Source of the DNA: an uncultured Eubacteriales bacterium
Lineage (GTDB): Bacteria; Bacillota; Clostridia; Lachnospirales; Lachnospiraceae
Length of the DNA: 5,512 nucleotides
Direction: 5' to 3'
Assembly (NCBI GenBank): GCA_900313765.1
Contig: OMSN01000120.1
Span: forward strand, 1 to 5,512
Shown here: piece after piece, positions 1-5,016 of the stretch
How the letters are laid out: the number at the start of each line of letters is the position of its first letter
Position numbering within the stretch: position 1 is the first letter of the stretch
The notes under the pieces: generated by a model
Databases searched by the model: none
Told to the model about the DNA's origin: nothing
The model's input: the letters and a program-made list of their open reading frames with translations, nothing else
Program-made: the position numbers and the translations under genes

Positions 1-226
1 TGAAATAATACCAGTTGCCCTTGATCACCTGGACACCTGTCTGCATATAGCCCGATCCGTCAAAGAGATAATAATTCTCTCCGACTTTCCTGAGCCCGGT
101 CACAATGCCCTCAGATGTCTGATACACAATACCCTGATCAGTTGTTACGAATTCTGCACGGGCCGGTACTGATATCAGCATCAGCGCCGCAGCCGCAAGA
201 AGCATGGCGCTCAGCCGCTTTCTCAT
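1..226 (-). CDS. Secreted protein with cell-wall-binding (choline/glucan-binding-type) repeats, N-terminal fragment
   Basis: Only the first 75 codons lie in the window; the gene runs off the left edge. The visible protein starts MRKRLSAMLLAAAALMLISV. This is a typical Sec signal peptide: a basic n-region, a hydrophobic core at residues 6-20, and a likely signal peptidase I site after PARA (residue 24). From about residue 40 the sequence reads GIVTGLRKVGENYYLF, then DGSGYMQTGVQVIKGNWYYF. This matches the aromatic/glycine pattern of cell-wall-binding repeats (choline-binding or glucan-binding family): one complete repeat and the start of the next. The ATG at 226 is preceded by AGGGGGA with a good spacer. 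The protein is exported and probably associates with the cell surface or polysaccharide. Any catalytic domain would lie in the unseen part, so no enzymatic role can be given. It is transcribed divergently from proC. Confidence 0.8.
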   Translation of the reverse strand, partial: MRKRLSAMLLAAAALMLISVPARAEFVTTDQGIVYQTSEGIVTGLRKVGENYYLFDGSGYMQTGVQVIKGNWYYF

Positions 227-331
227 GAATTCTTCCCCCTGTTAACTGCTTTCCAAACGTCCGTTCACGAAATTGAAATGTGTTTTTCAAACTTTGGACG
301 TGCTGATTACAATTTTGTTACATTTGTTTTA

Positions 332-360
332 ATTCTACTCAAGTCATATTTCTGTGTCAA
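332..360 (-). promoter_or_regulatory. Sigma-A promoter for the secreted repeat protein
   Basis: Read on the minus strand, TTGACA (360-355, perfect -35) is followed after exactly 17 bp by TAGAAT (337-332, 5/6 of the -10 consensus). Transcription would start near 325, giving a leader of about 100 nt before the ATG at 226. That leader contains a possible two-part stem, with ACGTCC (257-262) pairing to GGACGT (296-301) outside TTGAAA (273-278) pairing to TTTCAA (285-290). Its function is unknown. Confidence 0.75.
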
Positions 361-392
361 GGCATAAAAATCGCCAAACTTGACGCAGAAAT
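348..392. repeat. Inverted repeat containing both divergent -35 elements
   Basis: The left arm ATTTCTGTGTCAAG (348-361) and the right arm CTTGACGCAGAAAT (379-392) are reverse complements at 13 of 14 positions, around a 17-bp centre. Each arm contains the -35 hexamer of one divergent promoter. This makes the two promoters near mirror images in the -35 and early spacer region. It could be a shared regulator site or a trace of an inverted duplication. Confidence 0.7.
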
Positions 393-408
393 GACCGATA
401 TTTATACT
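380..408 (+). promoter_or_regulatory. Sigma-A promoter for proC
   Basis: TTGACG (380-385, 5/6 of -35) is separated by exactly 17 bp from TATACT (403-408, 5/6 of -10). The predicted start is near 415, giving a leader of about 95 nt before the proC ATG at 509. That is too short for a T-box riboswitch. The promoter lies back to back with the minus-strand promoter at 332-360, with 19 bp between the two -35 hexamers. Confidence 0.75.
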
Positions 409-439
409 TTATGCTGAGTTTTTTATTTATGGGAACCGG

Positions 440-456
440 CCTGCCGCACCGGCAGG
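440..456 (+). promoter_or_regulatory. GC-rich hairpin in the proC leader
   Basis: CCTGCCG (440-446) pairs perfectly with CGGCAGG (450-456) around a CAC loop, giving a 7-bp stem in the predicted proC 5' leader. No U-tract follows, so it is not an intrinsic terminator. The 3' arm overlaps the only ribosome-binding-like AGGA before an upstream in-frame ATG at 461, which may help suppress that start. A role in mRNA stability is equally possible. Confidence 0.45.
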
Positions 457-468
457 AACCATGCAGCT

Positions 469-484
469 TCTGTATATATACAGA
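469..484. promoter_or_regulatory. Perfect 16-bp palindrome between the proC promoter and start
   Basis: TCTGTATATATACAGA is its own reverse complement. It lies about 55 bp downstream of the predicted proC transcription start and ends 16 bp before the ribosome binding site GGAG at 500-503. It could be an operator for a dimeric repressor acting as a roadblock, or an RNA hairpin. I do not recognise it as a known regulator site. Confidence 0.4.
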
Positions 485-508
485 TACAGAGAAAGGATCG
501 GAGTATCT

Positions 509-1300
509 ATGAAAACAGGCTTTATCGGATGCGGCAATATGGCATCCGCCATCATCGGAGGAATCCTCTCCTCCGGCATCTCAACCCCGGAAGATCTCAT
601 TGCTTCTGACAGCAGCCCGGCTGCCAGGGAGCGGATCTTGAAGGAACTGAAGATCTCATCCGCCTCAAACCGGGAGACCGCCATGCAGTCGGACATTCTG
701 TTCCTGTCCGTGAAGCCGCAGTTCTATCCGGATGTGATCAGTGAGATTGCCGACTGCGTACGTCCCGAAACAGTGATCGTCACGATCGCACCGGGCAAGA
801 CCCTCGCCTGGCTCAGGGAGCAGTTCGGAAGAGATCTGAAGATCGTGCGCACCATGCCCAATACGCCTGCCATGGTCAAAGAAGGAATGACCGGTGTCTG
901 CCCCAATGCGCAGGTCACCGAGGAAGATCTGGCCCGCGTCATGGCGATCCTGGAGAGTTTCGGCAAAGCAGAAGTCGTCCCGGAGCACCTTCTGGATGTC
1001 GTAACCTCTGTATCCGGAAGTTCCCCGGCATATGTATTTGTCCTGATCGAGGCGATGGCAGACGGGGCGGTCGCGGACGGAATGCCCCGCGCGCAGGCAT
1101 ACAAGTTCGCCGCTCAGGCGGTCCTTGGCTCGGCAAGAATGGTCCTGGAGACCGGCCGGCACCCCGGAGAACTGAAGGATATGGTATGCTCACCCGGCGG
1201 AACGACCATGGAAGCGGTCCGTGTCCTGGAAGAAAAAGGATTCCGCAGCGCTGTCATCGAAGCTGAGAAAGCGTGCGTGAAGAAGTCAAGAGGCATGTGA
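509..1300 (+). CDS. proC: Pyrroline-5-carboxylate reductase
   Basis: Cytosolic enzyme for the last step of proline synthesis, reducing L-delta1-pyrroline-5-carboxylate to proline with NAD(P)H. The 263 residues match the usual family length. The N-terminal Rossmann fold begins at once with GFIGCGNMA (residues 4-12, dinucleotide-binding GxGxxA/M pattern). SVKPQ (67-71) and VRTMPNTPA (113-121) follow, both family hallmarks. The C-terminal helical dimerisation and substrate domain has SGSSPAY (169-175), the signature through EAMADGAVADGM (181-192), and CSPGGTT (227-233). The start at 509 is chosen because the fold begins right after it and GGAG (500-503) sits 5 nt upstream. An in-frame ATG at 461 would add 16 residues foreign to the family. 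The gene stands alone, with its own promoter and a terminator at 1312-1351. Its placement next to a secreted protein gives no functional link. Confidence 0.96.
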   Translation: MKTGFIGCGNMASAIIGGILSSGISTPEDLIASDSSPAARERILKELKISSASNRETAMQSDILFLSVKPQFYPDVISEIADCVRPETVIVTIAPGKTLAWLREQFGRDLKIVRTMPNTPAMVKEGMTGVCPNAQVTEEDLARVMAILESFGKAEVVPEHLLDVVTSVSGSSPAYVFVLIEAMADGAVADGMPRAQAYKFAAQAVLGSARMVLETGRHPGELKDMVCSPGGTTMEAVRVLEEKGFRSAVIEAEKACVKKSRGM

Positions 1301-1311
1301 TGCCTGCATAA

Positions 1312-1351
1312 AAAAAGAACCACAGCACCTTCGTGTGCGGTGGTTCTTTTT
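1312..1351. terminator. Bidirectional intrinsic terminator between proC and the S1-domain gene
   Basis: AAAAAGAACCAC (1312-1323) pairs with GTGGTTCTTTTT (1340-1351). The stem continues through an A/G mismatch into GCAC/GTGC (1325-1328 / 1335-1338), closing a CTTCGT loop. The plus strand ends in a T-run interrupted by A, and the minus strand ends in seven T residues (A-run 1310-1316). It can therefore stop transcription from both convergent genes. Confidence 0.92.
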
Positions 1352-1408
1352 ATTATACATCTCACAGGATCATCGCCCTGCGTTCCCTCCTGCGGGGACG
1401 CGAACGGA

Positions 1409-2470
1409 TCAATCCAGCTTCAGGCCCTTCAGCAGTGCGCCGAGACCGGTTCCGATGCTCTCACTCTTGGGAAGCTTGAAGGAGATCTCTTCCTTCTCTT
1501 CTGCCGCTTCGGGTGCTGCAGACTCTTCCAGAGCCTTCATGCTCAGGCTGATCCTGCCGTCTGCGACTTTCGTGACCTTGACTTTGACCTTCTGGCCCTG
1601 CTCCAGAACCTCAGAAGGAGTCTTGATACGCTTCTGGCTGATCTGAGATACATGCAGAAGTCCTGTCACGCCCTTGCCCAGGTTGACAAATGCGCCATAG
1701 TCCTTGATCGTCTCGACAACGCCTTCCGTGACAAGGCCTACCTTGACAAGCGCAGCCGCATCCTTGCGCTCCTGTGCTTCCTTCTCTCTCAGGATCTCCT
1801 TGGCGGAGAGGACAAGCTTCCTGCCGTCCTTCTCAGCGGTGATGACCCTGGTCTCGATCGTCTTGCCGATCCAGTTCGGAAGTTCATCCTCTGCAATATA
1901 GCCAAGGCTCAGCTTGGATGCAGGGATAAATCCGCGAACGCCTTCCAGCATGGTGATAACACCTGCTTTGGTGACGCCGGTGATCTTGACTTCGACACTG
2001 TCTTTGGATTCCAGCAGGCTCGTCAGTCTGTCCCATGCCTTCGCAGCTGCAGCTGCCTTCATGGACAGGACTACATGGCCGTGGCCGTCATCCGAACGAA
2101 GAACCGTTGCTTCGATCTCGTCACCCGGCTTGATATTTTCCTGCAGATTGTAGGAAGGATCGTCACTGGCATCCTGCTTGCGGATGATTCCGGTCGTGGA
2201 TCCCAGTTCGACCATGACCTTGTCAACGTCGACACTGATCACCGTGCACTTCACCTTCTCATCCTTCTCGTATCTGCGCAGAGAGGCATCGATCTCCGCC
2301 TCATAATCTGCCATAGATTCCGCAGGTTCCTCTGCCGGTGCAGGAGAAACTTCCGTCTCCTCTGCCGCTGCTTCAGCAGTTTCCTTAACCTCAGTCTCTT
2401 CTGCCGCCGCCACAGCATCCTTGACTTCCTCGACAGTTTCCGTTACCGGTGCCTTGATTTCCTCTTCCAT
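1409..2470 (-). CDS. S1 RNA-binding domain protein (short ribosomal protein S1-like)
   Basis: A 353-residue cytosolic protein with three OB-fold S1 domains at about residues 69-138, 155-224 and 245-313. Domain 3 is the most canonical, with GLVTEGVVETIKDYGAFVNL, then VTGLLHVSQIS and RISLSMKAL. Domains 1 and 2 are more diverged. Residues 1-65 are a low-complexity, Ala/Glu-rich acidic arm containing AAAEETEV twice (21-28 and 34-41). The C-terminus TGLGALLKGLKL resembles short S1-type proteins of Clostridia. It probably binds mRNA or the ribosome like S1 (RpsA), but it has fewer domains than E. coli S1 (six), so the exact role is uncertain. The ATG at 2470 is preceded by GGGAGG (2481-2486). A TTG at 2488 would include that site in the coding region and is unlikely. 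The gene is monocistronic in this view and ends at the shared terminator. Confidence 0.9.
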   Translation of the reverse strand: MEEEIKAPVTETVEEVKDAVAAAEETEVKETAEAAAEETEVSPAPAEEPAESMADYEAEIDASLRRYEKDEKVKCTVISVDVDKVMVELGSTTGIIRKQDASDDPSYNLQENIKPGDEIEATVLRSDDGHGHVVLSMKAAAAAKAWDRLTSLLESKDSVEVKITGVTKAGVITMLEGVRGFIPASKLSLGYIAEDELPNWIGKTIETRVITAEKDGRKLVLSAKEILREKEAQERKDAAALVKVGLVTEGVVETIKDYGAFVNLGKGVTGLLHVSQISQKRIKTPSEVLEQGQKVKVKVTKVADGRISLSMKALEESAAPEAAEEKEEISFKLPKSESIGTGLGALLKGLKLD

Positions 2471-2504
2471 ACTCGATGGACCTCCCAAACAAAATAGTAA
2501 TGCC

Positions 2505-2513
2505 AGTATATCA
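2505..2513 (-). promoter_or_regulatory. Candidate extended -10 promoter for the S1-domain gene
   Basis: On the minus strand TATACT (2510-2505) is preceded directly by TGA, an extended -10 (TGn) arrangement. No convincing -35 lies 16-18 bp upstream. Transcription would start near 2498, giving a leader of about 28 nt that includes the ribosome binding site at 2481-2486. Other AT-rich -10-like sequences exist around 2540-2555, so this assignment is tentative. Confidence 0.4.
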
Positions 2514-2577
2514 CAATCTGGGAAAAATGCACCACAAACATGTATAAAATATACGATTGCAGAAAATTCCCGGTCTC

Positions 2578-2591
2578 TTCACACGTGTGAA
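2578..2591. promoter_or_regulatory. Perfect 14-bp palindrome over the Sua5 -35 element
   Basis: TTCACACGTGTGAA is exactly self-complementary, and its left six bases are the -35 hexamer of the promoter. A dimeric protein bound here would block RNA polymerase, so this is a candidate operator. I cannot assign it to a known regulator family. The same palindrome also offers TTCACA on the opposite strand, but no good -10 follows there at the right spacing. Confidence 0.45.
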
Positions 2592-2606
2592 CTTGCGTGT
2601 TATAAT
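2578..2606 (+). promoter_or_regulatory. Sigma-A promoter for the Sua5 gene and probably the downstream operon
   Basis: TTCACA (2578-2583, 5/6 of -35), a 17-bp spacer, and a perfect TATAAT (2601-2606) that also carries an extended -10 TGT just upstream. Transcription would start near 2613, only about 16 nt before the ATG at 2629, so the leader is little more than the ribosome binding site AGAAGG (2618-2623). No other clear promoter was found before upp or the deaminase, so it may serve all four genes. Confidence 0.8.
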
Positions 2607-2628
2607 TGCGCTCAGAAAGAAGGCGTAC

Positions 2629-3675
2629 ATGAATACTATCAGGGCAGACATGACAAAGAGCATCGACCCGGACCTCATGGTCCTGGCCGGCAGCATTATC
2701 CGCAGCGGAGGACTGGTTGCATTTCCGACAGAAACGGTCTACGGTCTGGGCGGGAACGCGCTGGATCCGGAGGCCTCCCGCAGAATCTATGCGGCGAAGG
2801 GCAGACCCTCCGACAATCCGCTCATTGTCCACATCGCGGATCTTGGTTCACTCAGCAGGATCGTATCACGGATCCCTGACAGCGCGCTGGCTCTGGCGGA
2901 CGCTTTCTGGCCCGGTCCTCTGACCATGATCCTTCCCAGAAGCAGCGAGGTCCCGTCTGAGACGACCGGCGGTCTGGATACCGTGGCTGTACGGATGCCG
3001 TCCCATCCCGTGGCGCTGGAACTGATCCGCAAGAGCGGGGGCTATATAGCGGCGCCAAGCGCGAATACCTCCGGAAGGCCGAGCCCCACCCGGGCACAGC
3101 ATGTATACGACGACCTGAACGGCAGGATCGACATGATCATAGACGGCGGACCTGTTGGGATCGGAATCGAATCGACGATAATCGATCTTACGGAAGAGGT
3201 GCCGATGGTCCTGCGTCCGGGGTTCATTTCCATTGACATGCTCCGCGCTGTCGTAGGAGAAGTCCGGATGGATCCGGGGCTTCGCGCGGACGACCCCTCG
3301 TTCCGTCCGAAAGCGCCCGGCATGAAATACAGACACTATGCTCCGAAGGCCTCCCTCATCATTGTGGAAGGCGAGGAGAACGCCGTCAGGGCCAGGATTG
3401 AAGAACTTGCAAGGGAAGCTGAGGAGAACGGAGGTCTGGCGGGAATCATTGCAACCGATGAGGATGCGTCCTCTTACACACACGGCATCGTACGGTCAGC
3501 CGGAACCCGCTCTGATGAGATCACGATCTCACGCACACTGTTCGGCATTCTGCGGGAATTCGATGATCTGCATGTCAGCGTGATCTACTCCGAGGCATTT
3601 GACACACCACAGTTGGGGACTGCCATCATGAACAGGCTGCTCAAGGCAGCCGGCCACCAGGTGATCCTGGTATAA
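2629..3675 (+). CDS. tsaC: L-threonylcarbamoyladenylate synthase, two-domain Sua5/YwlC type
   Basis: Makes threonylcarbamoyl-AMP from threonine, bicarbonate and ATP, the first step of the universal t6A37 modification of ANN-decoding tRNAs. TsaB/TsaD/TsaE complete it. The 348 residues match the two-domain Sua5 form; the single-domain TsaC form is near 190. The YrdC domain (about 13-205) shows GGLVAFPTETVYGLGGNA (27-44), AAKGRPSDNPL (55-65), WPGPLT (94-99), VRMPSHP (121-127), APSANTSGRPSPT (142-154) and ESTIID (181-186). The conserved linker FRPKAPGMKYRHYAPKA (225-241) leads to the C-terminal Sua5 domain, which ends G-TAIMNRLLKAAG (330-342). All expected ATP/threonine-binding landmarks are present. 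The start at 2629 follows AGAAGG by 5 nt and lies downstream of the mapped promoter. An earlier in-frame ATG at 2557 would precede the promoter. It is the first gene of a four-gene run. Confidence 0.95.
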   Translation: MNTIRADMTKSIDPDLMVLAGSIIRSGGLVAFPTETVYGLGGNALDPEASRRIYAAKGRPSDNPLIVHIADLGSLSRIVSRIPDSALALADAFWPGPLTMILPRSSEVPSETTGGLDTVAVRMPSHPVALELIRKSGGYIAAPSANTSGRPSPTRAQHVYDDLNGRIDMIIDGGPVGIGIESTIIDLTEEVPMVLRPGFISIDMLRAVVGEVRMDPGLRADDPSFRPKAPGMKYRHYAPKASLIIVEGEENAVRARIEELAREAEENGGLAGIIATDEDASSYTHGIVRSAGTRSDEITISRTLFGILREFDDLHVSVIYSEAFDTPQLGTAIMNRLLKAAGHQVILV

Positions 3676-3686
3676 GGAGTGTTGTC

Positions 3687-4175
3687 TTGAAACATTACGA
3701 TAAACTTATCTTTGTCAGTGAGAGCGACACAGCGACCGGTCCAATGGCGGAAGCGATCCTGCAGCGGGAGTTCCTGCTGGAAGATATCCTGATCACTTCA
3801 AAAGGACTCGTAGTCCTGTTTCCCGAACCGATCAATCCCAAAGCAGAAGCTGTGCTTGTCAGTCATTCTCTCTCGATGAAGGACCATATCAGTGACCAGC
3901 TGACCGATGATGACTTTGACGACCGGACGCTGATCCTGACGATCGATTCCCAGCAGAGGGAACGCCTTCTGAAAGAACACAGCGATGCGATGAATGTATT
4001 CTCCCTCTCCTCCTACATTCAGGCGGAGCAGGAGGTGCCGGATCCCTACGGCGGATCTCTTGCAGACTATAACCGTTGTTTTGAAATGCTCAATGCGCAG
4101 GTCCTCAGGCTCGCATCGATCCTGAGCACGGAAGAGATGTCCCGCAAGCCGGACATCCTGGAACAGGATCTGTAA
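3687..4175 (+). CDS. Low-molecular-weight phosphatase-like protein lacking catalytic Cys and Arg (probable pseudophosphatase)
   Basis: A 162-residue cytosolic protein of the low-molecular-weight tyrosine/arginine phosphatase fold. Active members have the P-loop C-x5-R-S/T after the first strand, typically FVC-x-G-N-x-C-R-S-PMAEA. Here the segment reads LIFVSESDTATGPMAEAI (7-24): the nucleophile Cys is Ser11, the arginine is Thr17 and the following Ser is Gly18, while PMAEA is intact. The catalytic-acid motif survives as DPYG (119-122), followed by the expected helix. TLILTIDS (81-88) matches the central strand. The reading frame is open throughout, so this is not a frameshift. It starts with TTG at 3687, 7 nt after AAGGAG, which overlaps the Sua5 stop (TAAGGAG). 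The 11-nt gap implies co-transcription and likely translational coupling. In Bacillus the same place holds YwlE, a protein-arginine phosphatase. The family assignment is firm; the loss of activity is inferred from the missing residues. Confidence 0.82.
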   Translation: MKHYDKLIFVSESDTATGPMAEAILQREFLLEDILITSKGLVVLFPEPINPKAEAVLVSHSLSMKDHISDQLTDDDFDDRTLILTIDSQQRERLLKEHSDAMNVFSLSSYIQAEQEVPDPYGGSLADYNRCFEMLNAQVLRLASILSTEEMSRKPDILEQDL

Positions 4176-4196
4176 CTATATTATCCGGGTAACATG

Positions 4197-4215
4197 GCTC
4201 CTGCCTGGCAGGAGC
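4197..4215 (+). terminator. Hairpin between the phosphatase-like gene and upp; weak terminator or processing site
   Basis: GCTCCTGC (4197-4204) pairs perfectly with GCAGGAGC (4208-4215) around a CTG loop, followed by TTTAT. The U-tract is short, so termination is probably partial. The 125-nt gap (4176-4300) has no open gene and no convincing -35/-10 pair. The hairpin may thus attenuate or stabilise a transcript that continues into upp. A second promoter for upp cannot be excluded. Confidence 0.45.
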
Positions 4216-4300
4216 TTTATCATAAAGTCATGCCGCAGTTCCGCCGCAGGAGTGCAGCGGTTCAGGTATGGCAGGACCATACAACAGGAGGAATCACAAT

Positions 4301-4930
4301 ATGTCCAAAGTTACAATTCTGGATCACCCGCTGATTCAGCACAAGGTCGGTATCATCAGAAGAACAGAGGTAGGAACCAAGGATTTCCGCATGATCGTGT
4401 CAGAGATTGCCGGTCTGATGTGCTACGAGGCGACCCGTGATCTGAAACTCAGGGATGTTGAGATCGAAACTCCGATCTGCAAGACAACGGTGAAAGAACT
4501 GTCCGGCCGCAAGATGGCAGTCGTTCCGATCCTCCGCGCAGGACTGGGCATGGTGGACGGCGTTCTTACCATGATCCCCGCAGCCAAGGTCGGCCACATC
4601 GGCCTGTACCGCGACCCGGAGACTCTTGAGCCTGTAGAATACTACTGCAAGCTTCCGGAAGACTGTGACCAGCGTGAAGTCTTTGTCGTAGATCCGATGC
4701 TCGCGACCGGCGGAAGCGCATCTGCCGCGATCACCCTGCTGAAACAGCATGGCTGCAAGCACATCCGCATGATGAACCTCATCGCCGCTCCGGTCGGTGT
4801 GGAAAGAGTACAGAAAGAGCATCCGGATGTGGATATCTACATTGCAGCAATGGACGATCATCTGAACGAGATCGGCTACATTGTTCCGGGACTTGGCGAT
4901 GCCGGAGACAGAATCTTCGGTACGAAATAA
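4301..4930 (+). CDS. upp: Uracil phosphoribosyltransferase
   Basis: Pyrimidine salvage enzyme that joins uracil to PRPP to give UMP and pyrophosphate in the cytosol. The 209 residues are exactly the usual bacterial length. The N-terminus [19 protein letters not shown] (4-22) is the family opening. [15 protein letters not shown] (73-87) follows, then the PRPP-binding loop [12 protein letters not shown] (129-140). The uracil-binding C-terminus [19 protein letters not shown] (191-209) is complete. All catalytic landmarks are present. The ATG at 4301 is preceded by AGGAGG (4286-4291) with a 9-nt spacer. An in-frame ATG at 4268 would add 11 residues not seen in the family and engulf this site. It lies between the phosphatase-like gene and a dCMP deaminase, forming a nucleotide salvage pair with the latter. 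No PyrR-type leader was recognised upstream. Confidence 0.97.
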   Translation: MSKVTILDHPLIQHKVGIIRRTEVGTKDFRMIVSEIAGLMCYEATRDLKLRDVEIETPICKTTVKELSGRKMAVVPILRAGLGMVDGVLTMIPAAKVGHIGLYRDPETLEPVEYYCKLPEDCDQREVFVVDPMLATGGSASAAITLLKQHGCKHIRMMNLIAAPVGVERVQKEHPDVDIYIAAMDDHLNEIGYIVPGLGDAGDRIFGTK

Positions 4931-4942
4931 ACACGTCACAAA

Positions 4943-4980
4943 AAGGGCGGCAGAACTGTCATGCAGTTCATGCCGCCCTT
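4943..4980. terminator. Strong hairpin after upp, better tailed for the minus strand
   Basis: AAGGGCGGCA (4943-4952) pairs with TGCCGCCCTT (4971-4980). The inner stem GAACTG/CAGTTC (4953-4958 / 4964-4969) closes a TCATG loop, with A4970 bulged. On the plus strand only two T residues and then AAAC follow, so termination after upp may be inefficient. The five A residues before the stem (4940-4944) give a T-run on the minus strand. It could be an incomplete terminator that lets some transcripts reach the deaminase, or an mRNA-stabilising element. Confidence 0.6.
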
Positions 4981-5016
4981 AAACAATCAAATCACACTGT
5001 GCAAGGAGATATAGGA

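Noticed and set aside
415..508. Possible proline T-box or other riboswitch in the proC leader
   Set aside because: The leader is only about 95 nt. It lacks the T-box sequence and any terminator/antiterminator pair; only a short hairpin and a palindrome are present.
665..1162. Long minus-strand open frames inside proC, and similar ones inside Sua5, upp and the deaminase
   Set aside because: They are shadows of strongly supported genes. They have no ribosome binding sites in sensible places and no family motifs.
1340..2497. A 385-codon plus-strand open frame antisense to the whole S1-domain gene
   Set aside because: Its translation is rich in Leu, Arg, Cys, Asp and Phe with no recognisable domain. 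The opposite strand encodes three clear S1 domains with a proper start and terminator. The long open antisense frame follows from the S1 gene's codon bias.
2542..2554. AT-rich dyad GTATA-AAA-TATAC upstream of the S1-domain gene
   Set aside because: The arms are only 5 bp, in AT-rich promoter DNA where such symmetry is common. There is no supporting context.
2554..2568. CodY-box-like sequence (minus strand AATTTTCTGCAATCG) upstream of the S1-domain gene
   Set aside because: The left nine bases fit the CodY consensus, but four of the remaining six do not. An 11/15 match in AT-rich intergenic DNA is expected by chance.
3717..3737. Frameshift or sequencing error as the cause of the missing P-loop cysteine and arginine
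   Set aside because: The frame is open and family-like on both sides, including the intact PMAEA segment right after. The other frames give no C-x5-R motif here, so the substitutions look genuine.
4176..4300. PyrR or purine-type leader control, or a separate promoter, before upp
   Set aside because: No PyrR-binding loop consensus and no acceptable -35/-10 pair was found. The -10-like TATATT at 4177 has no matching -35.
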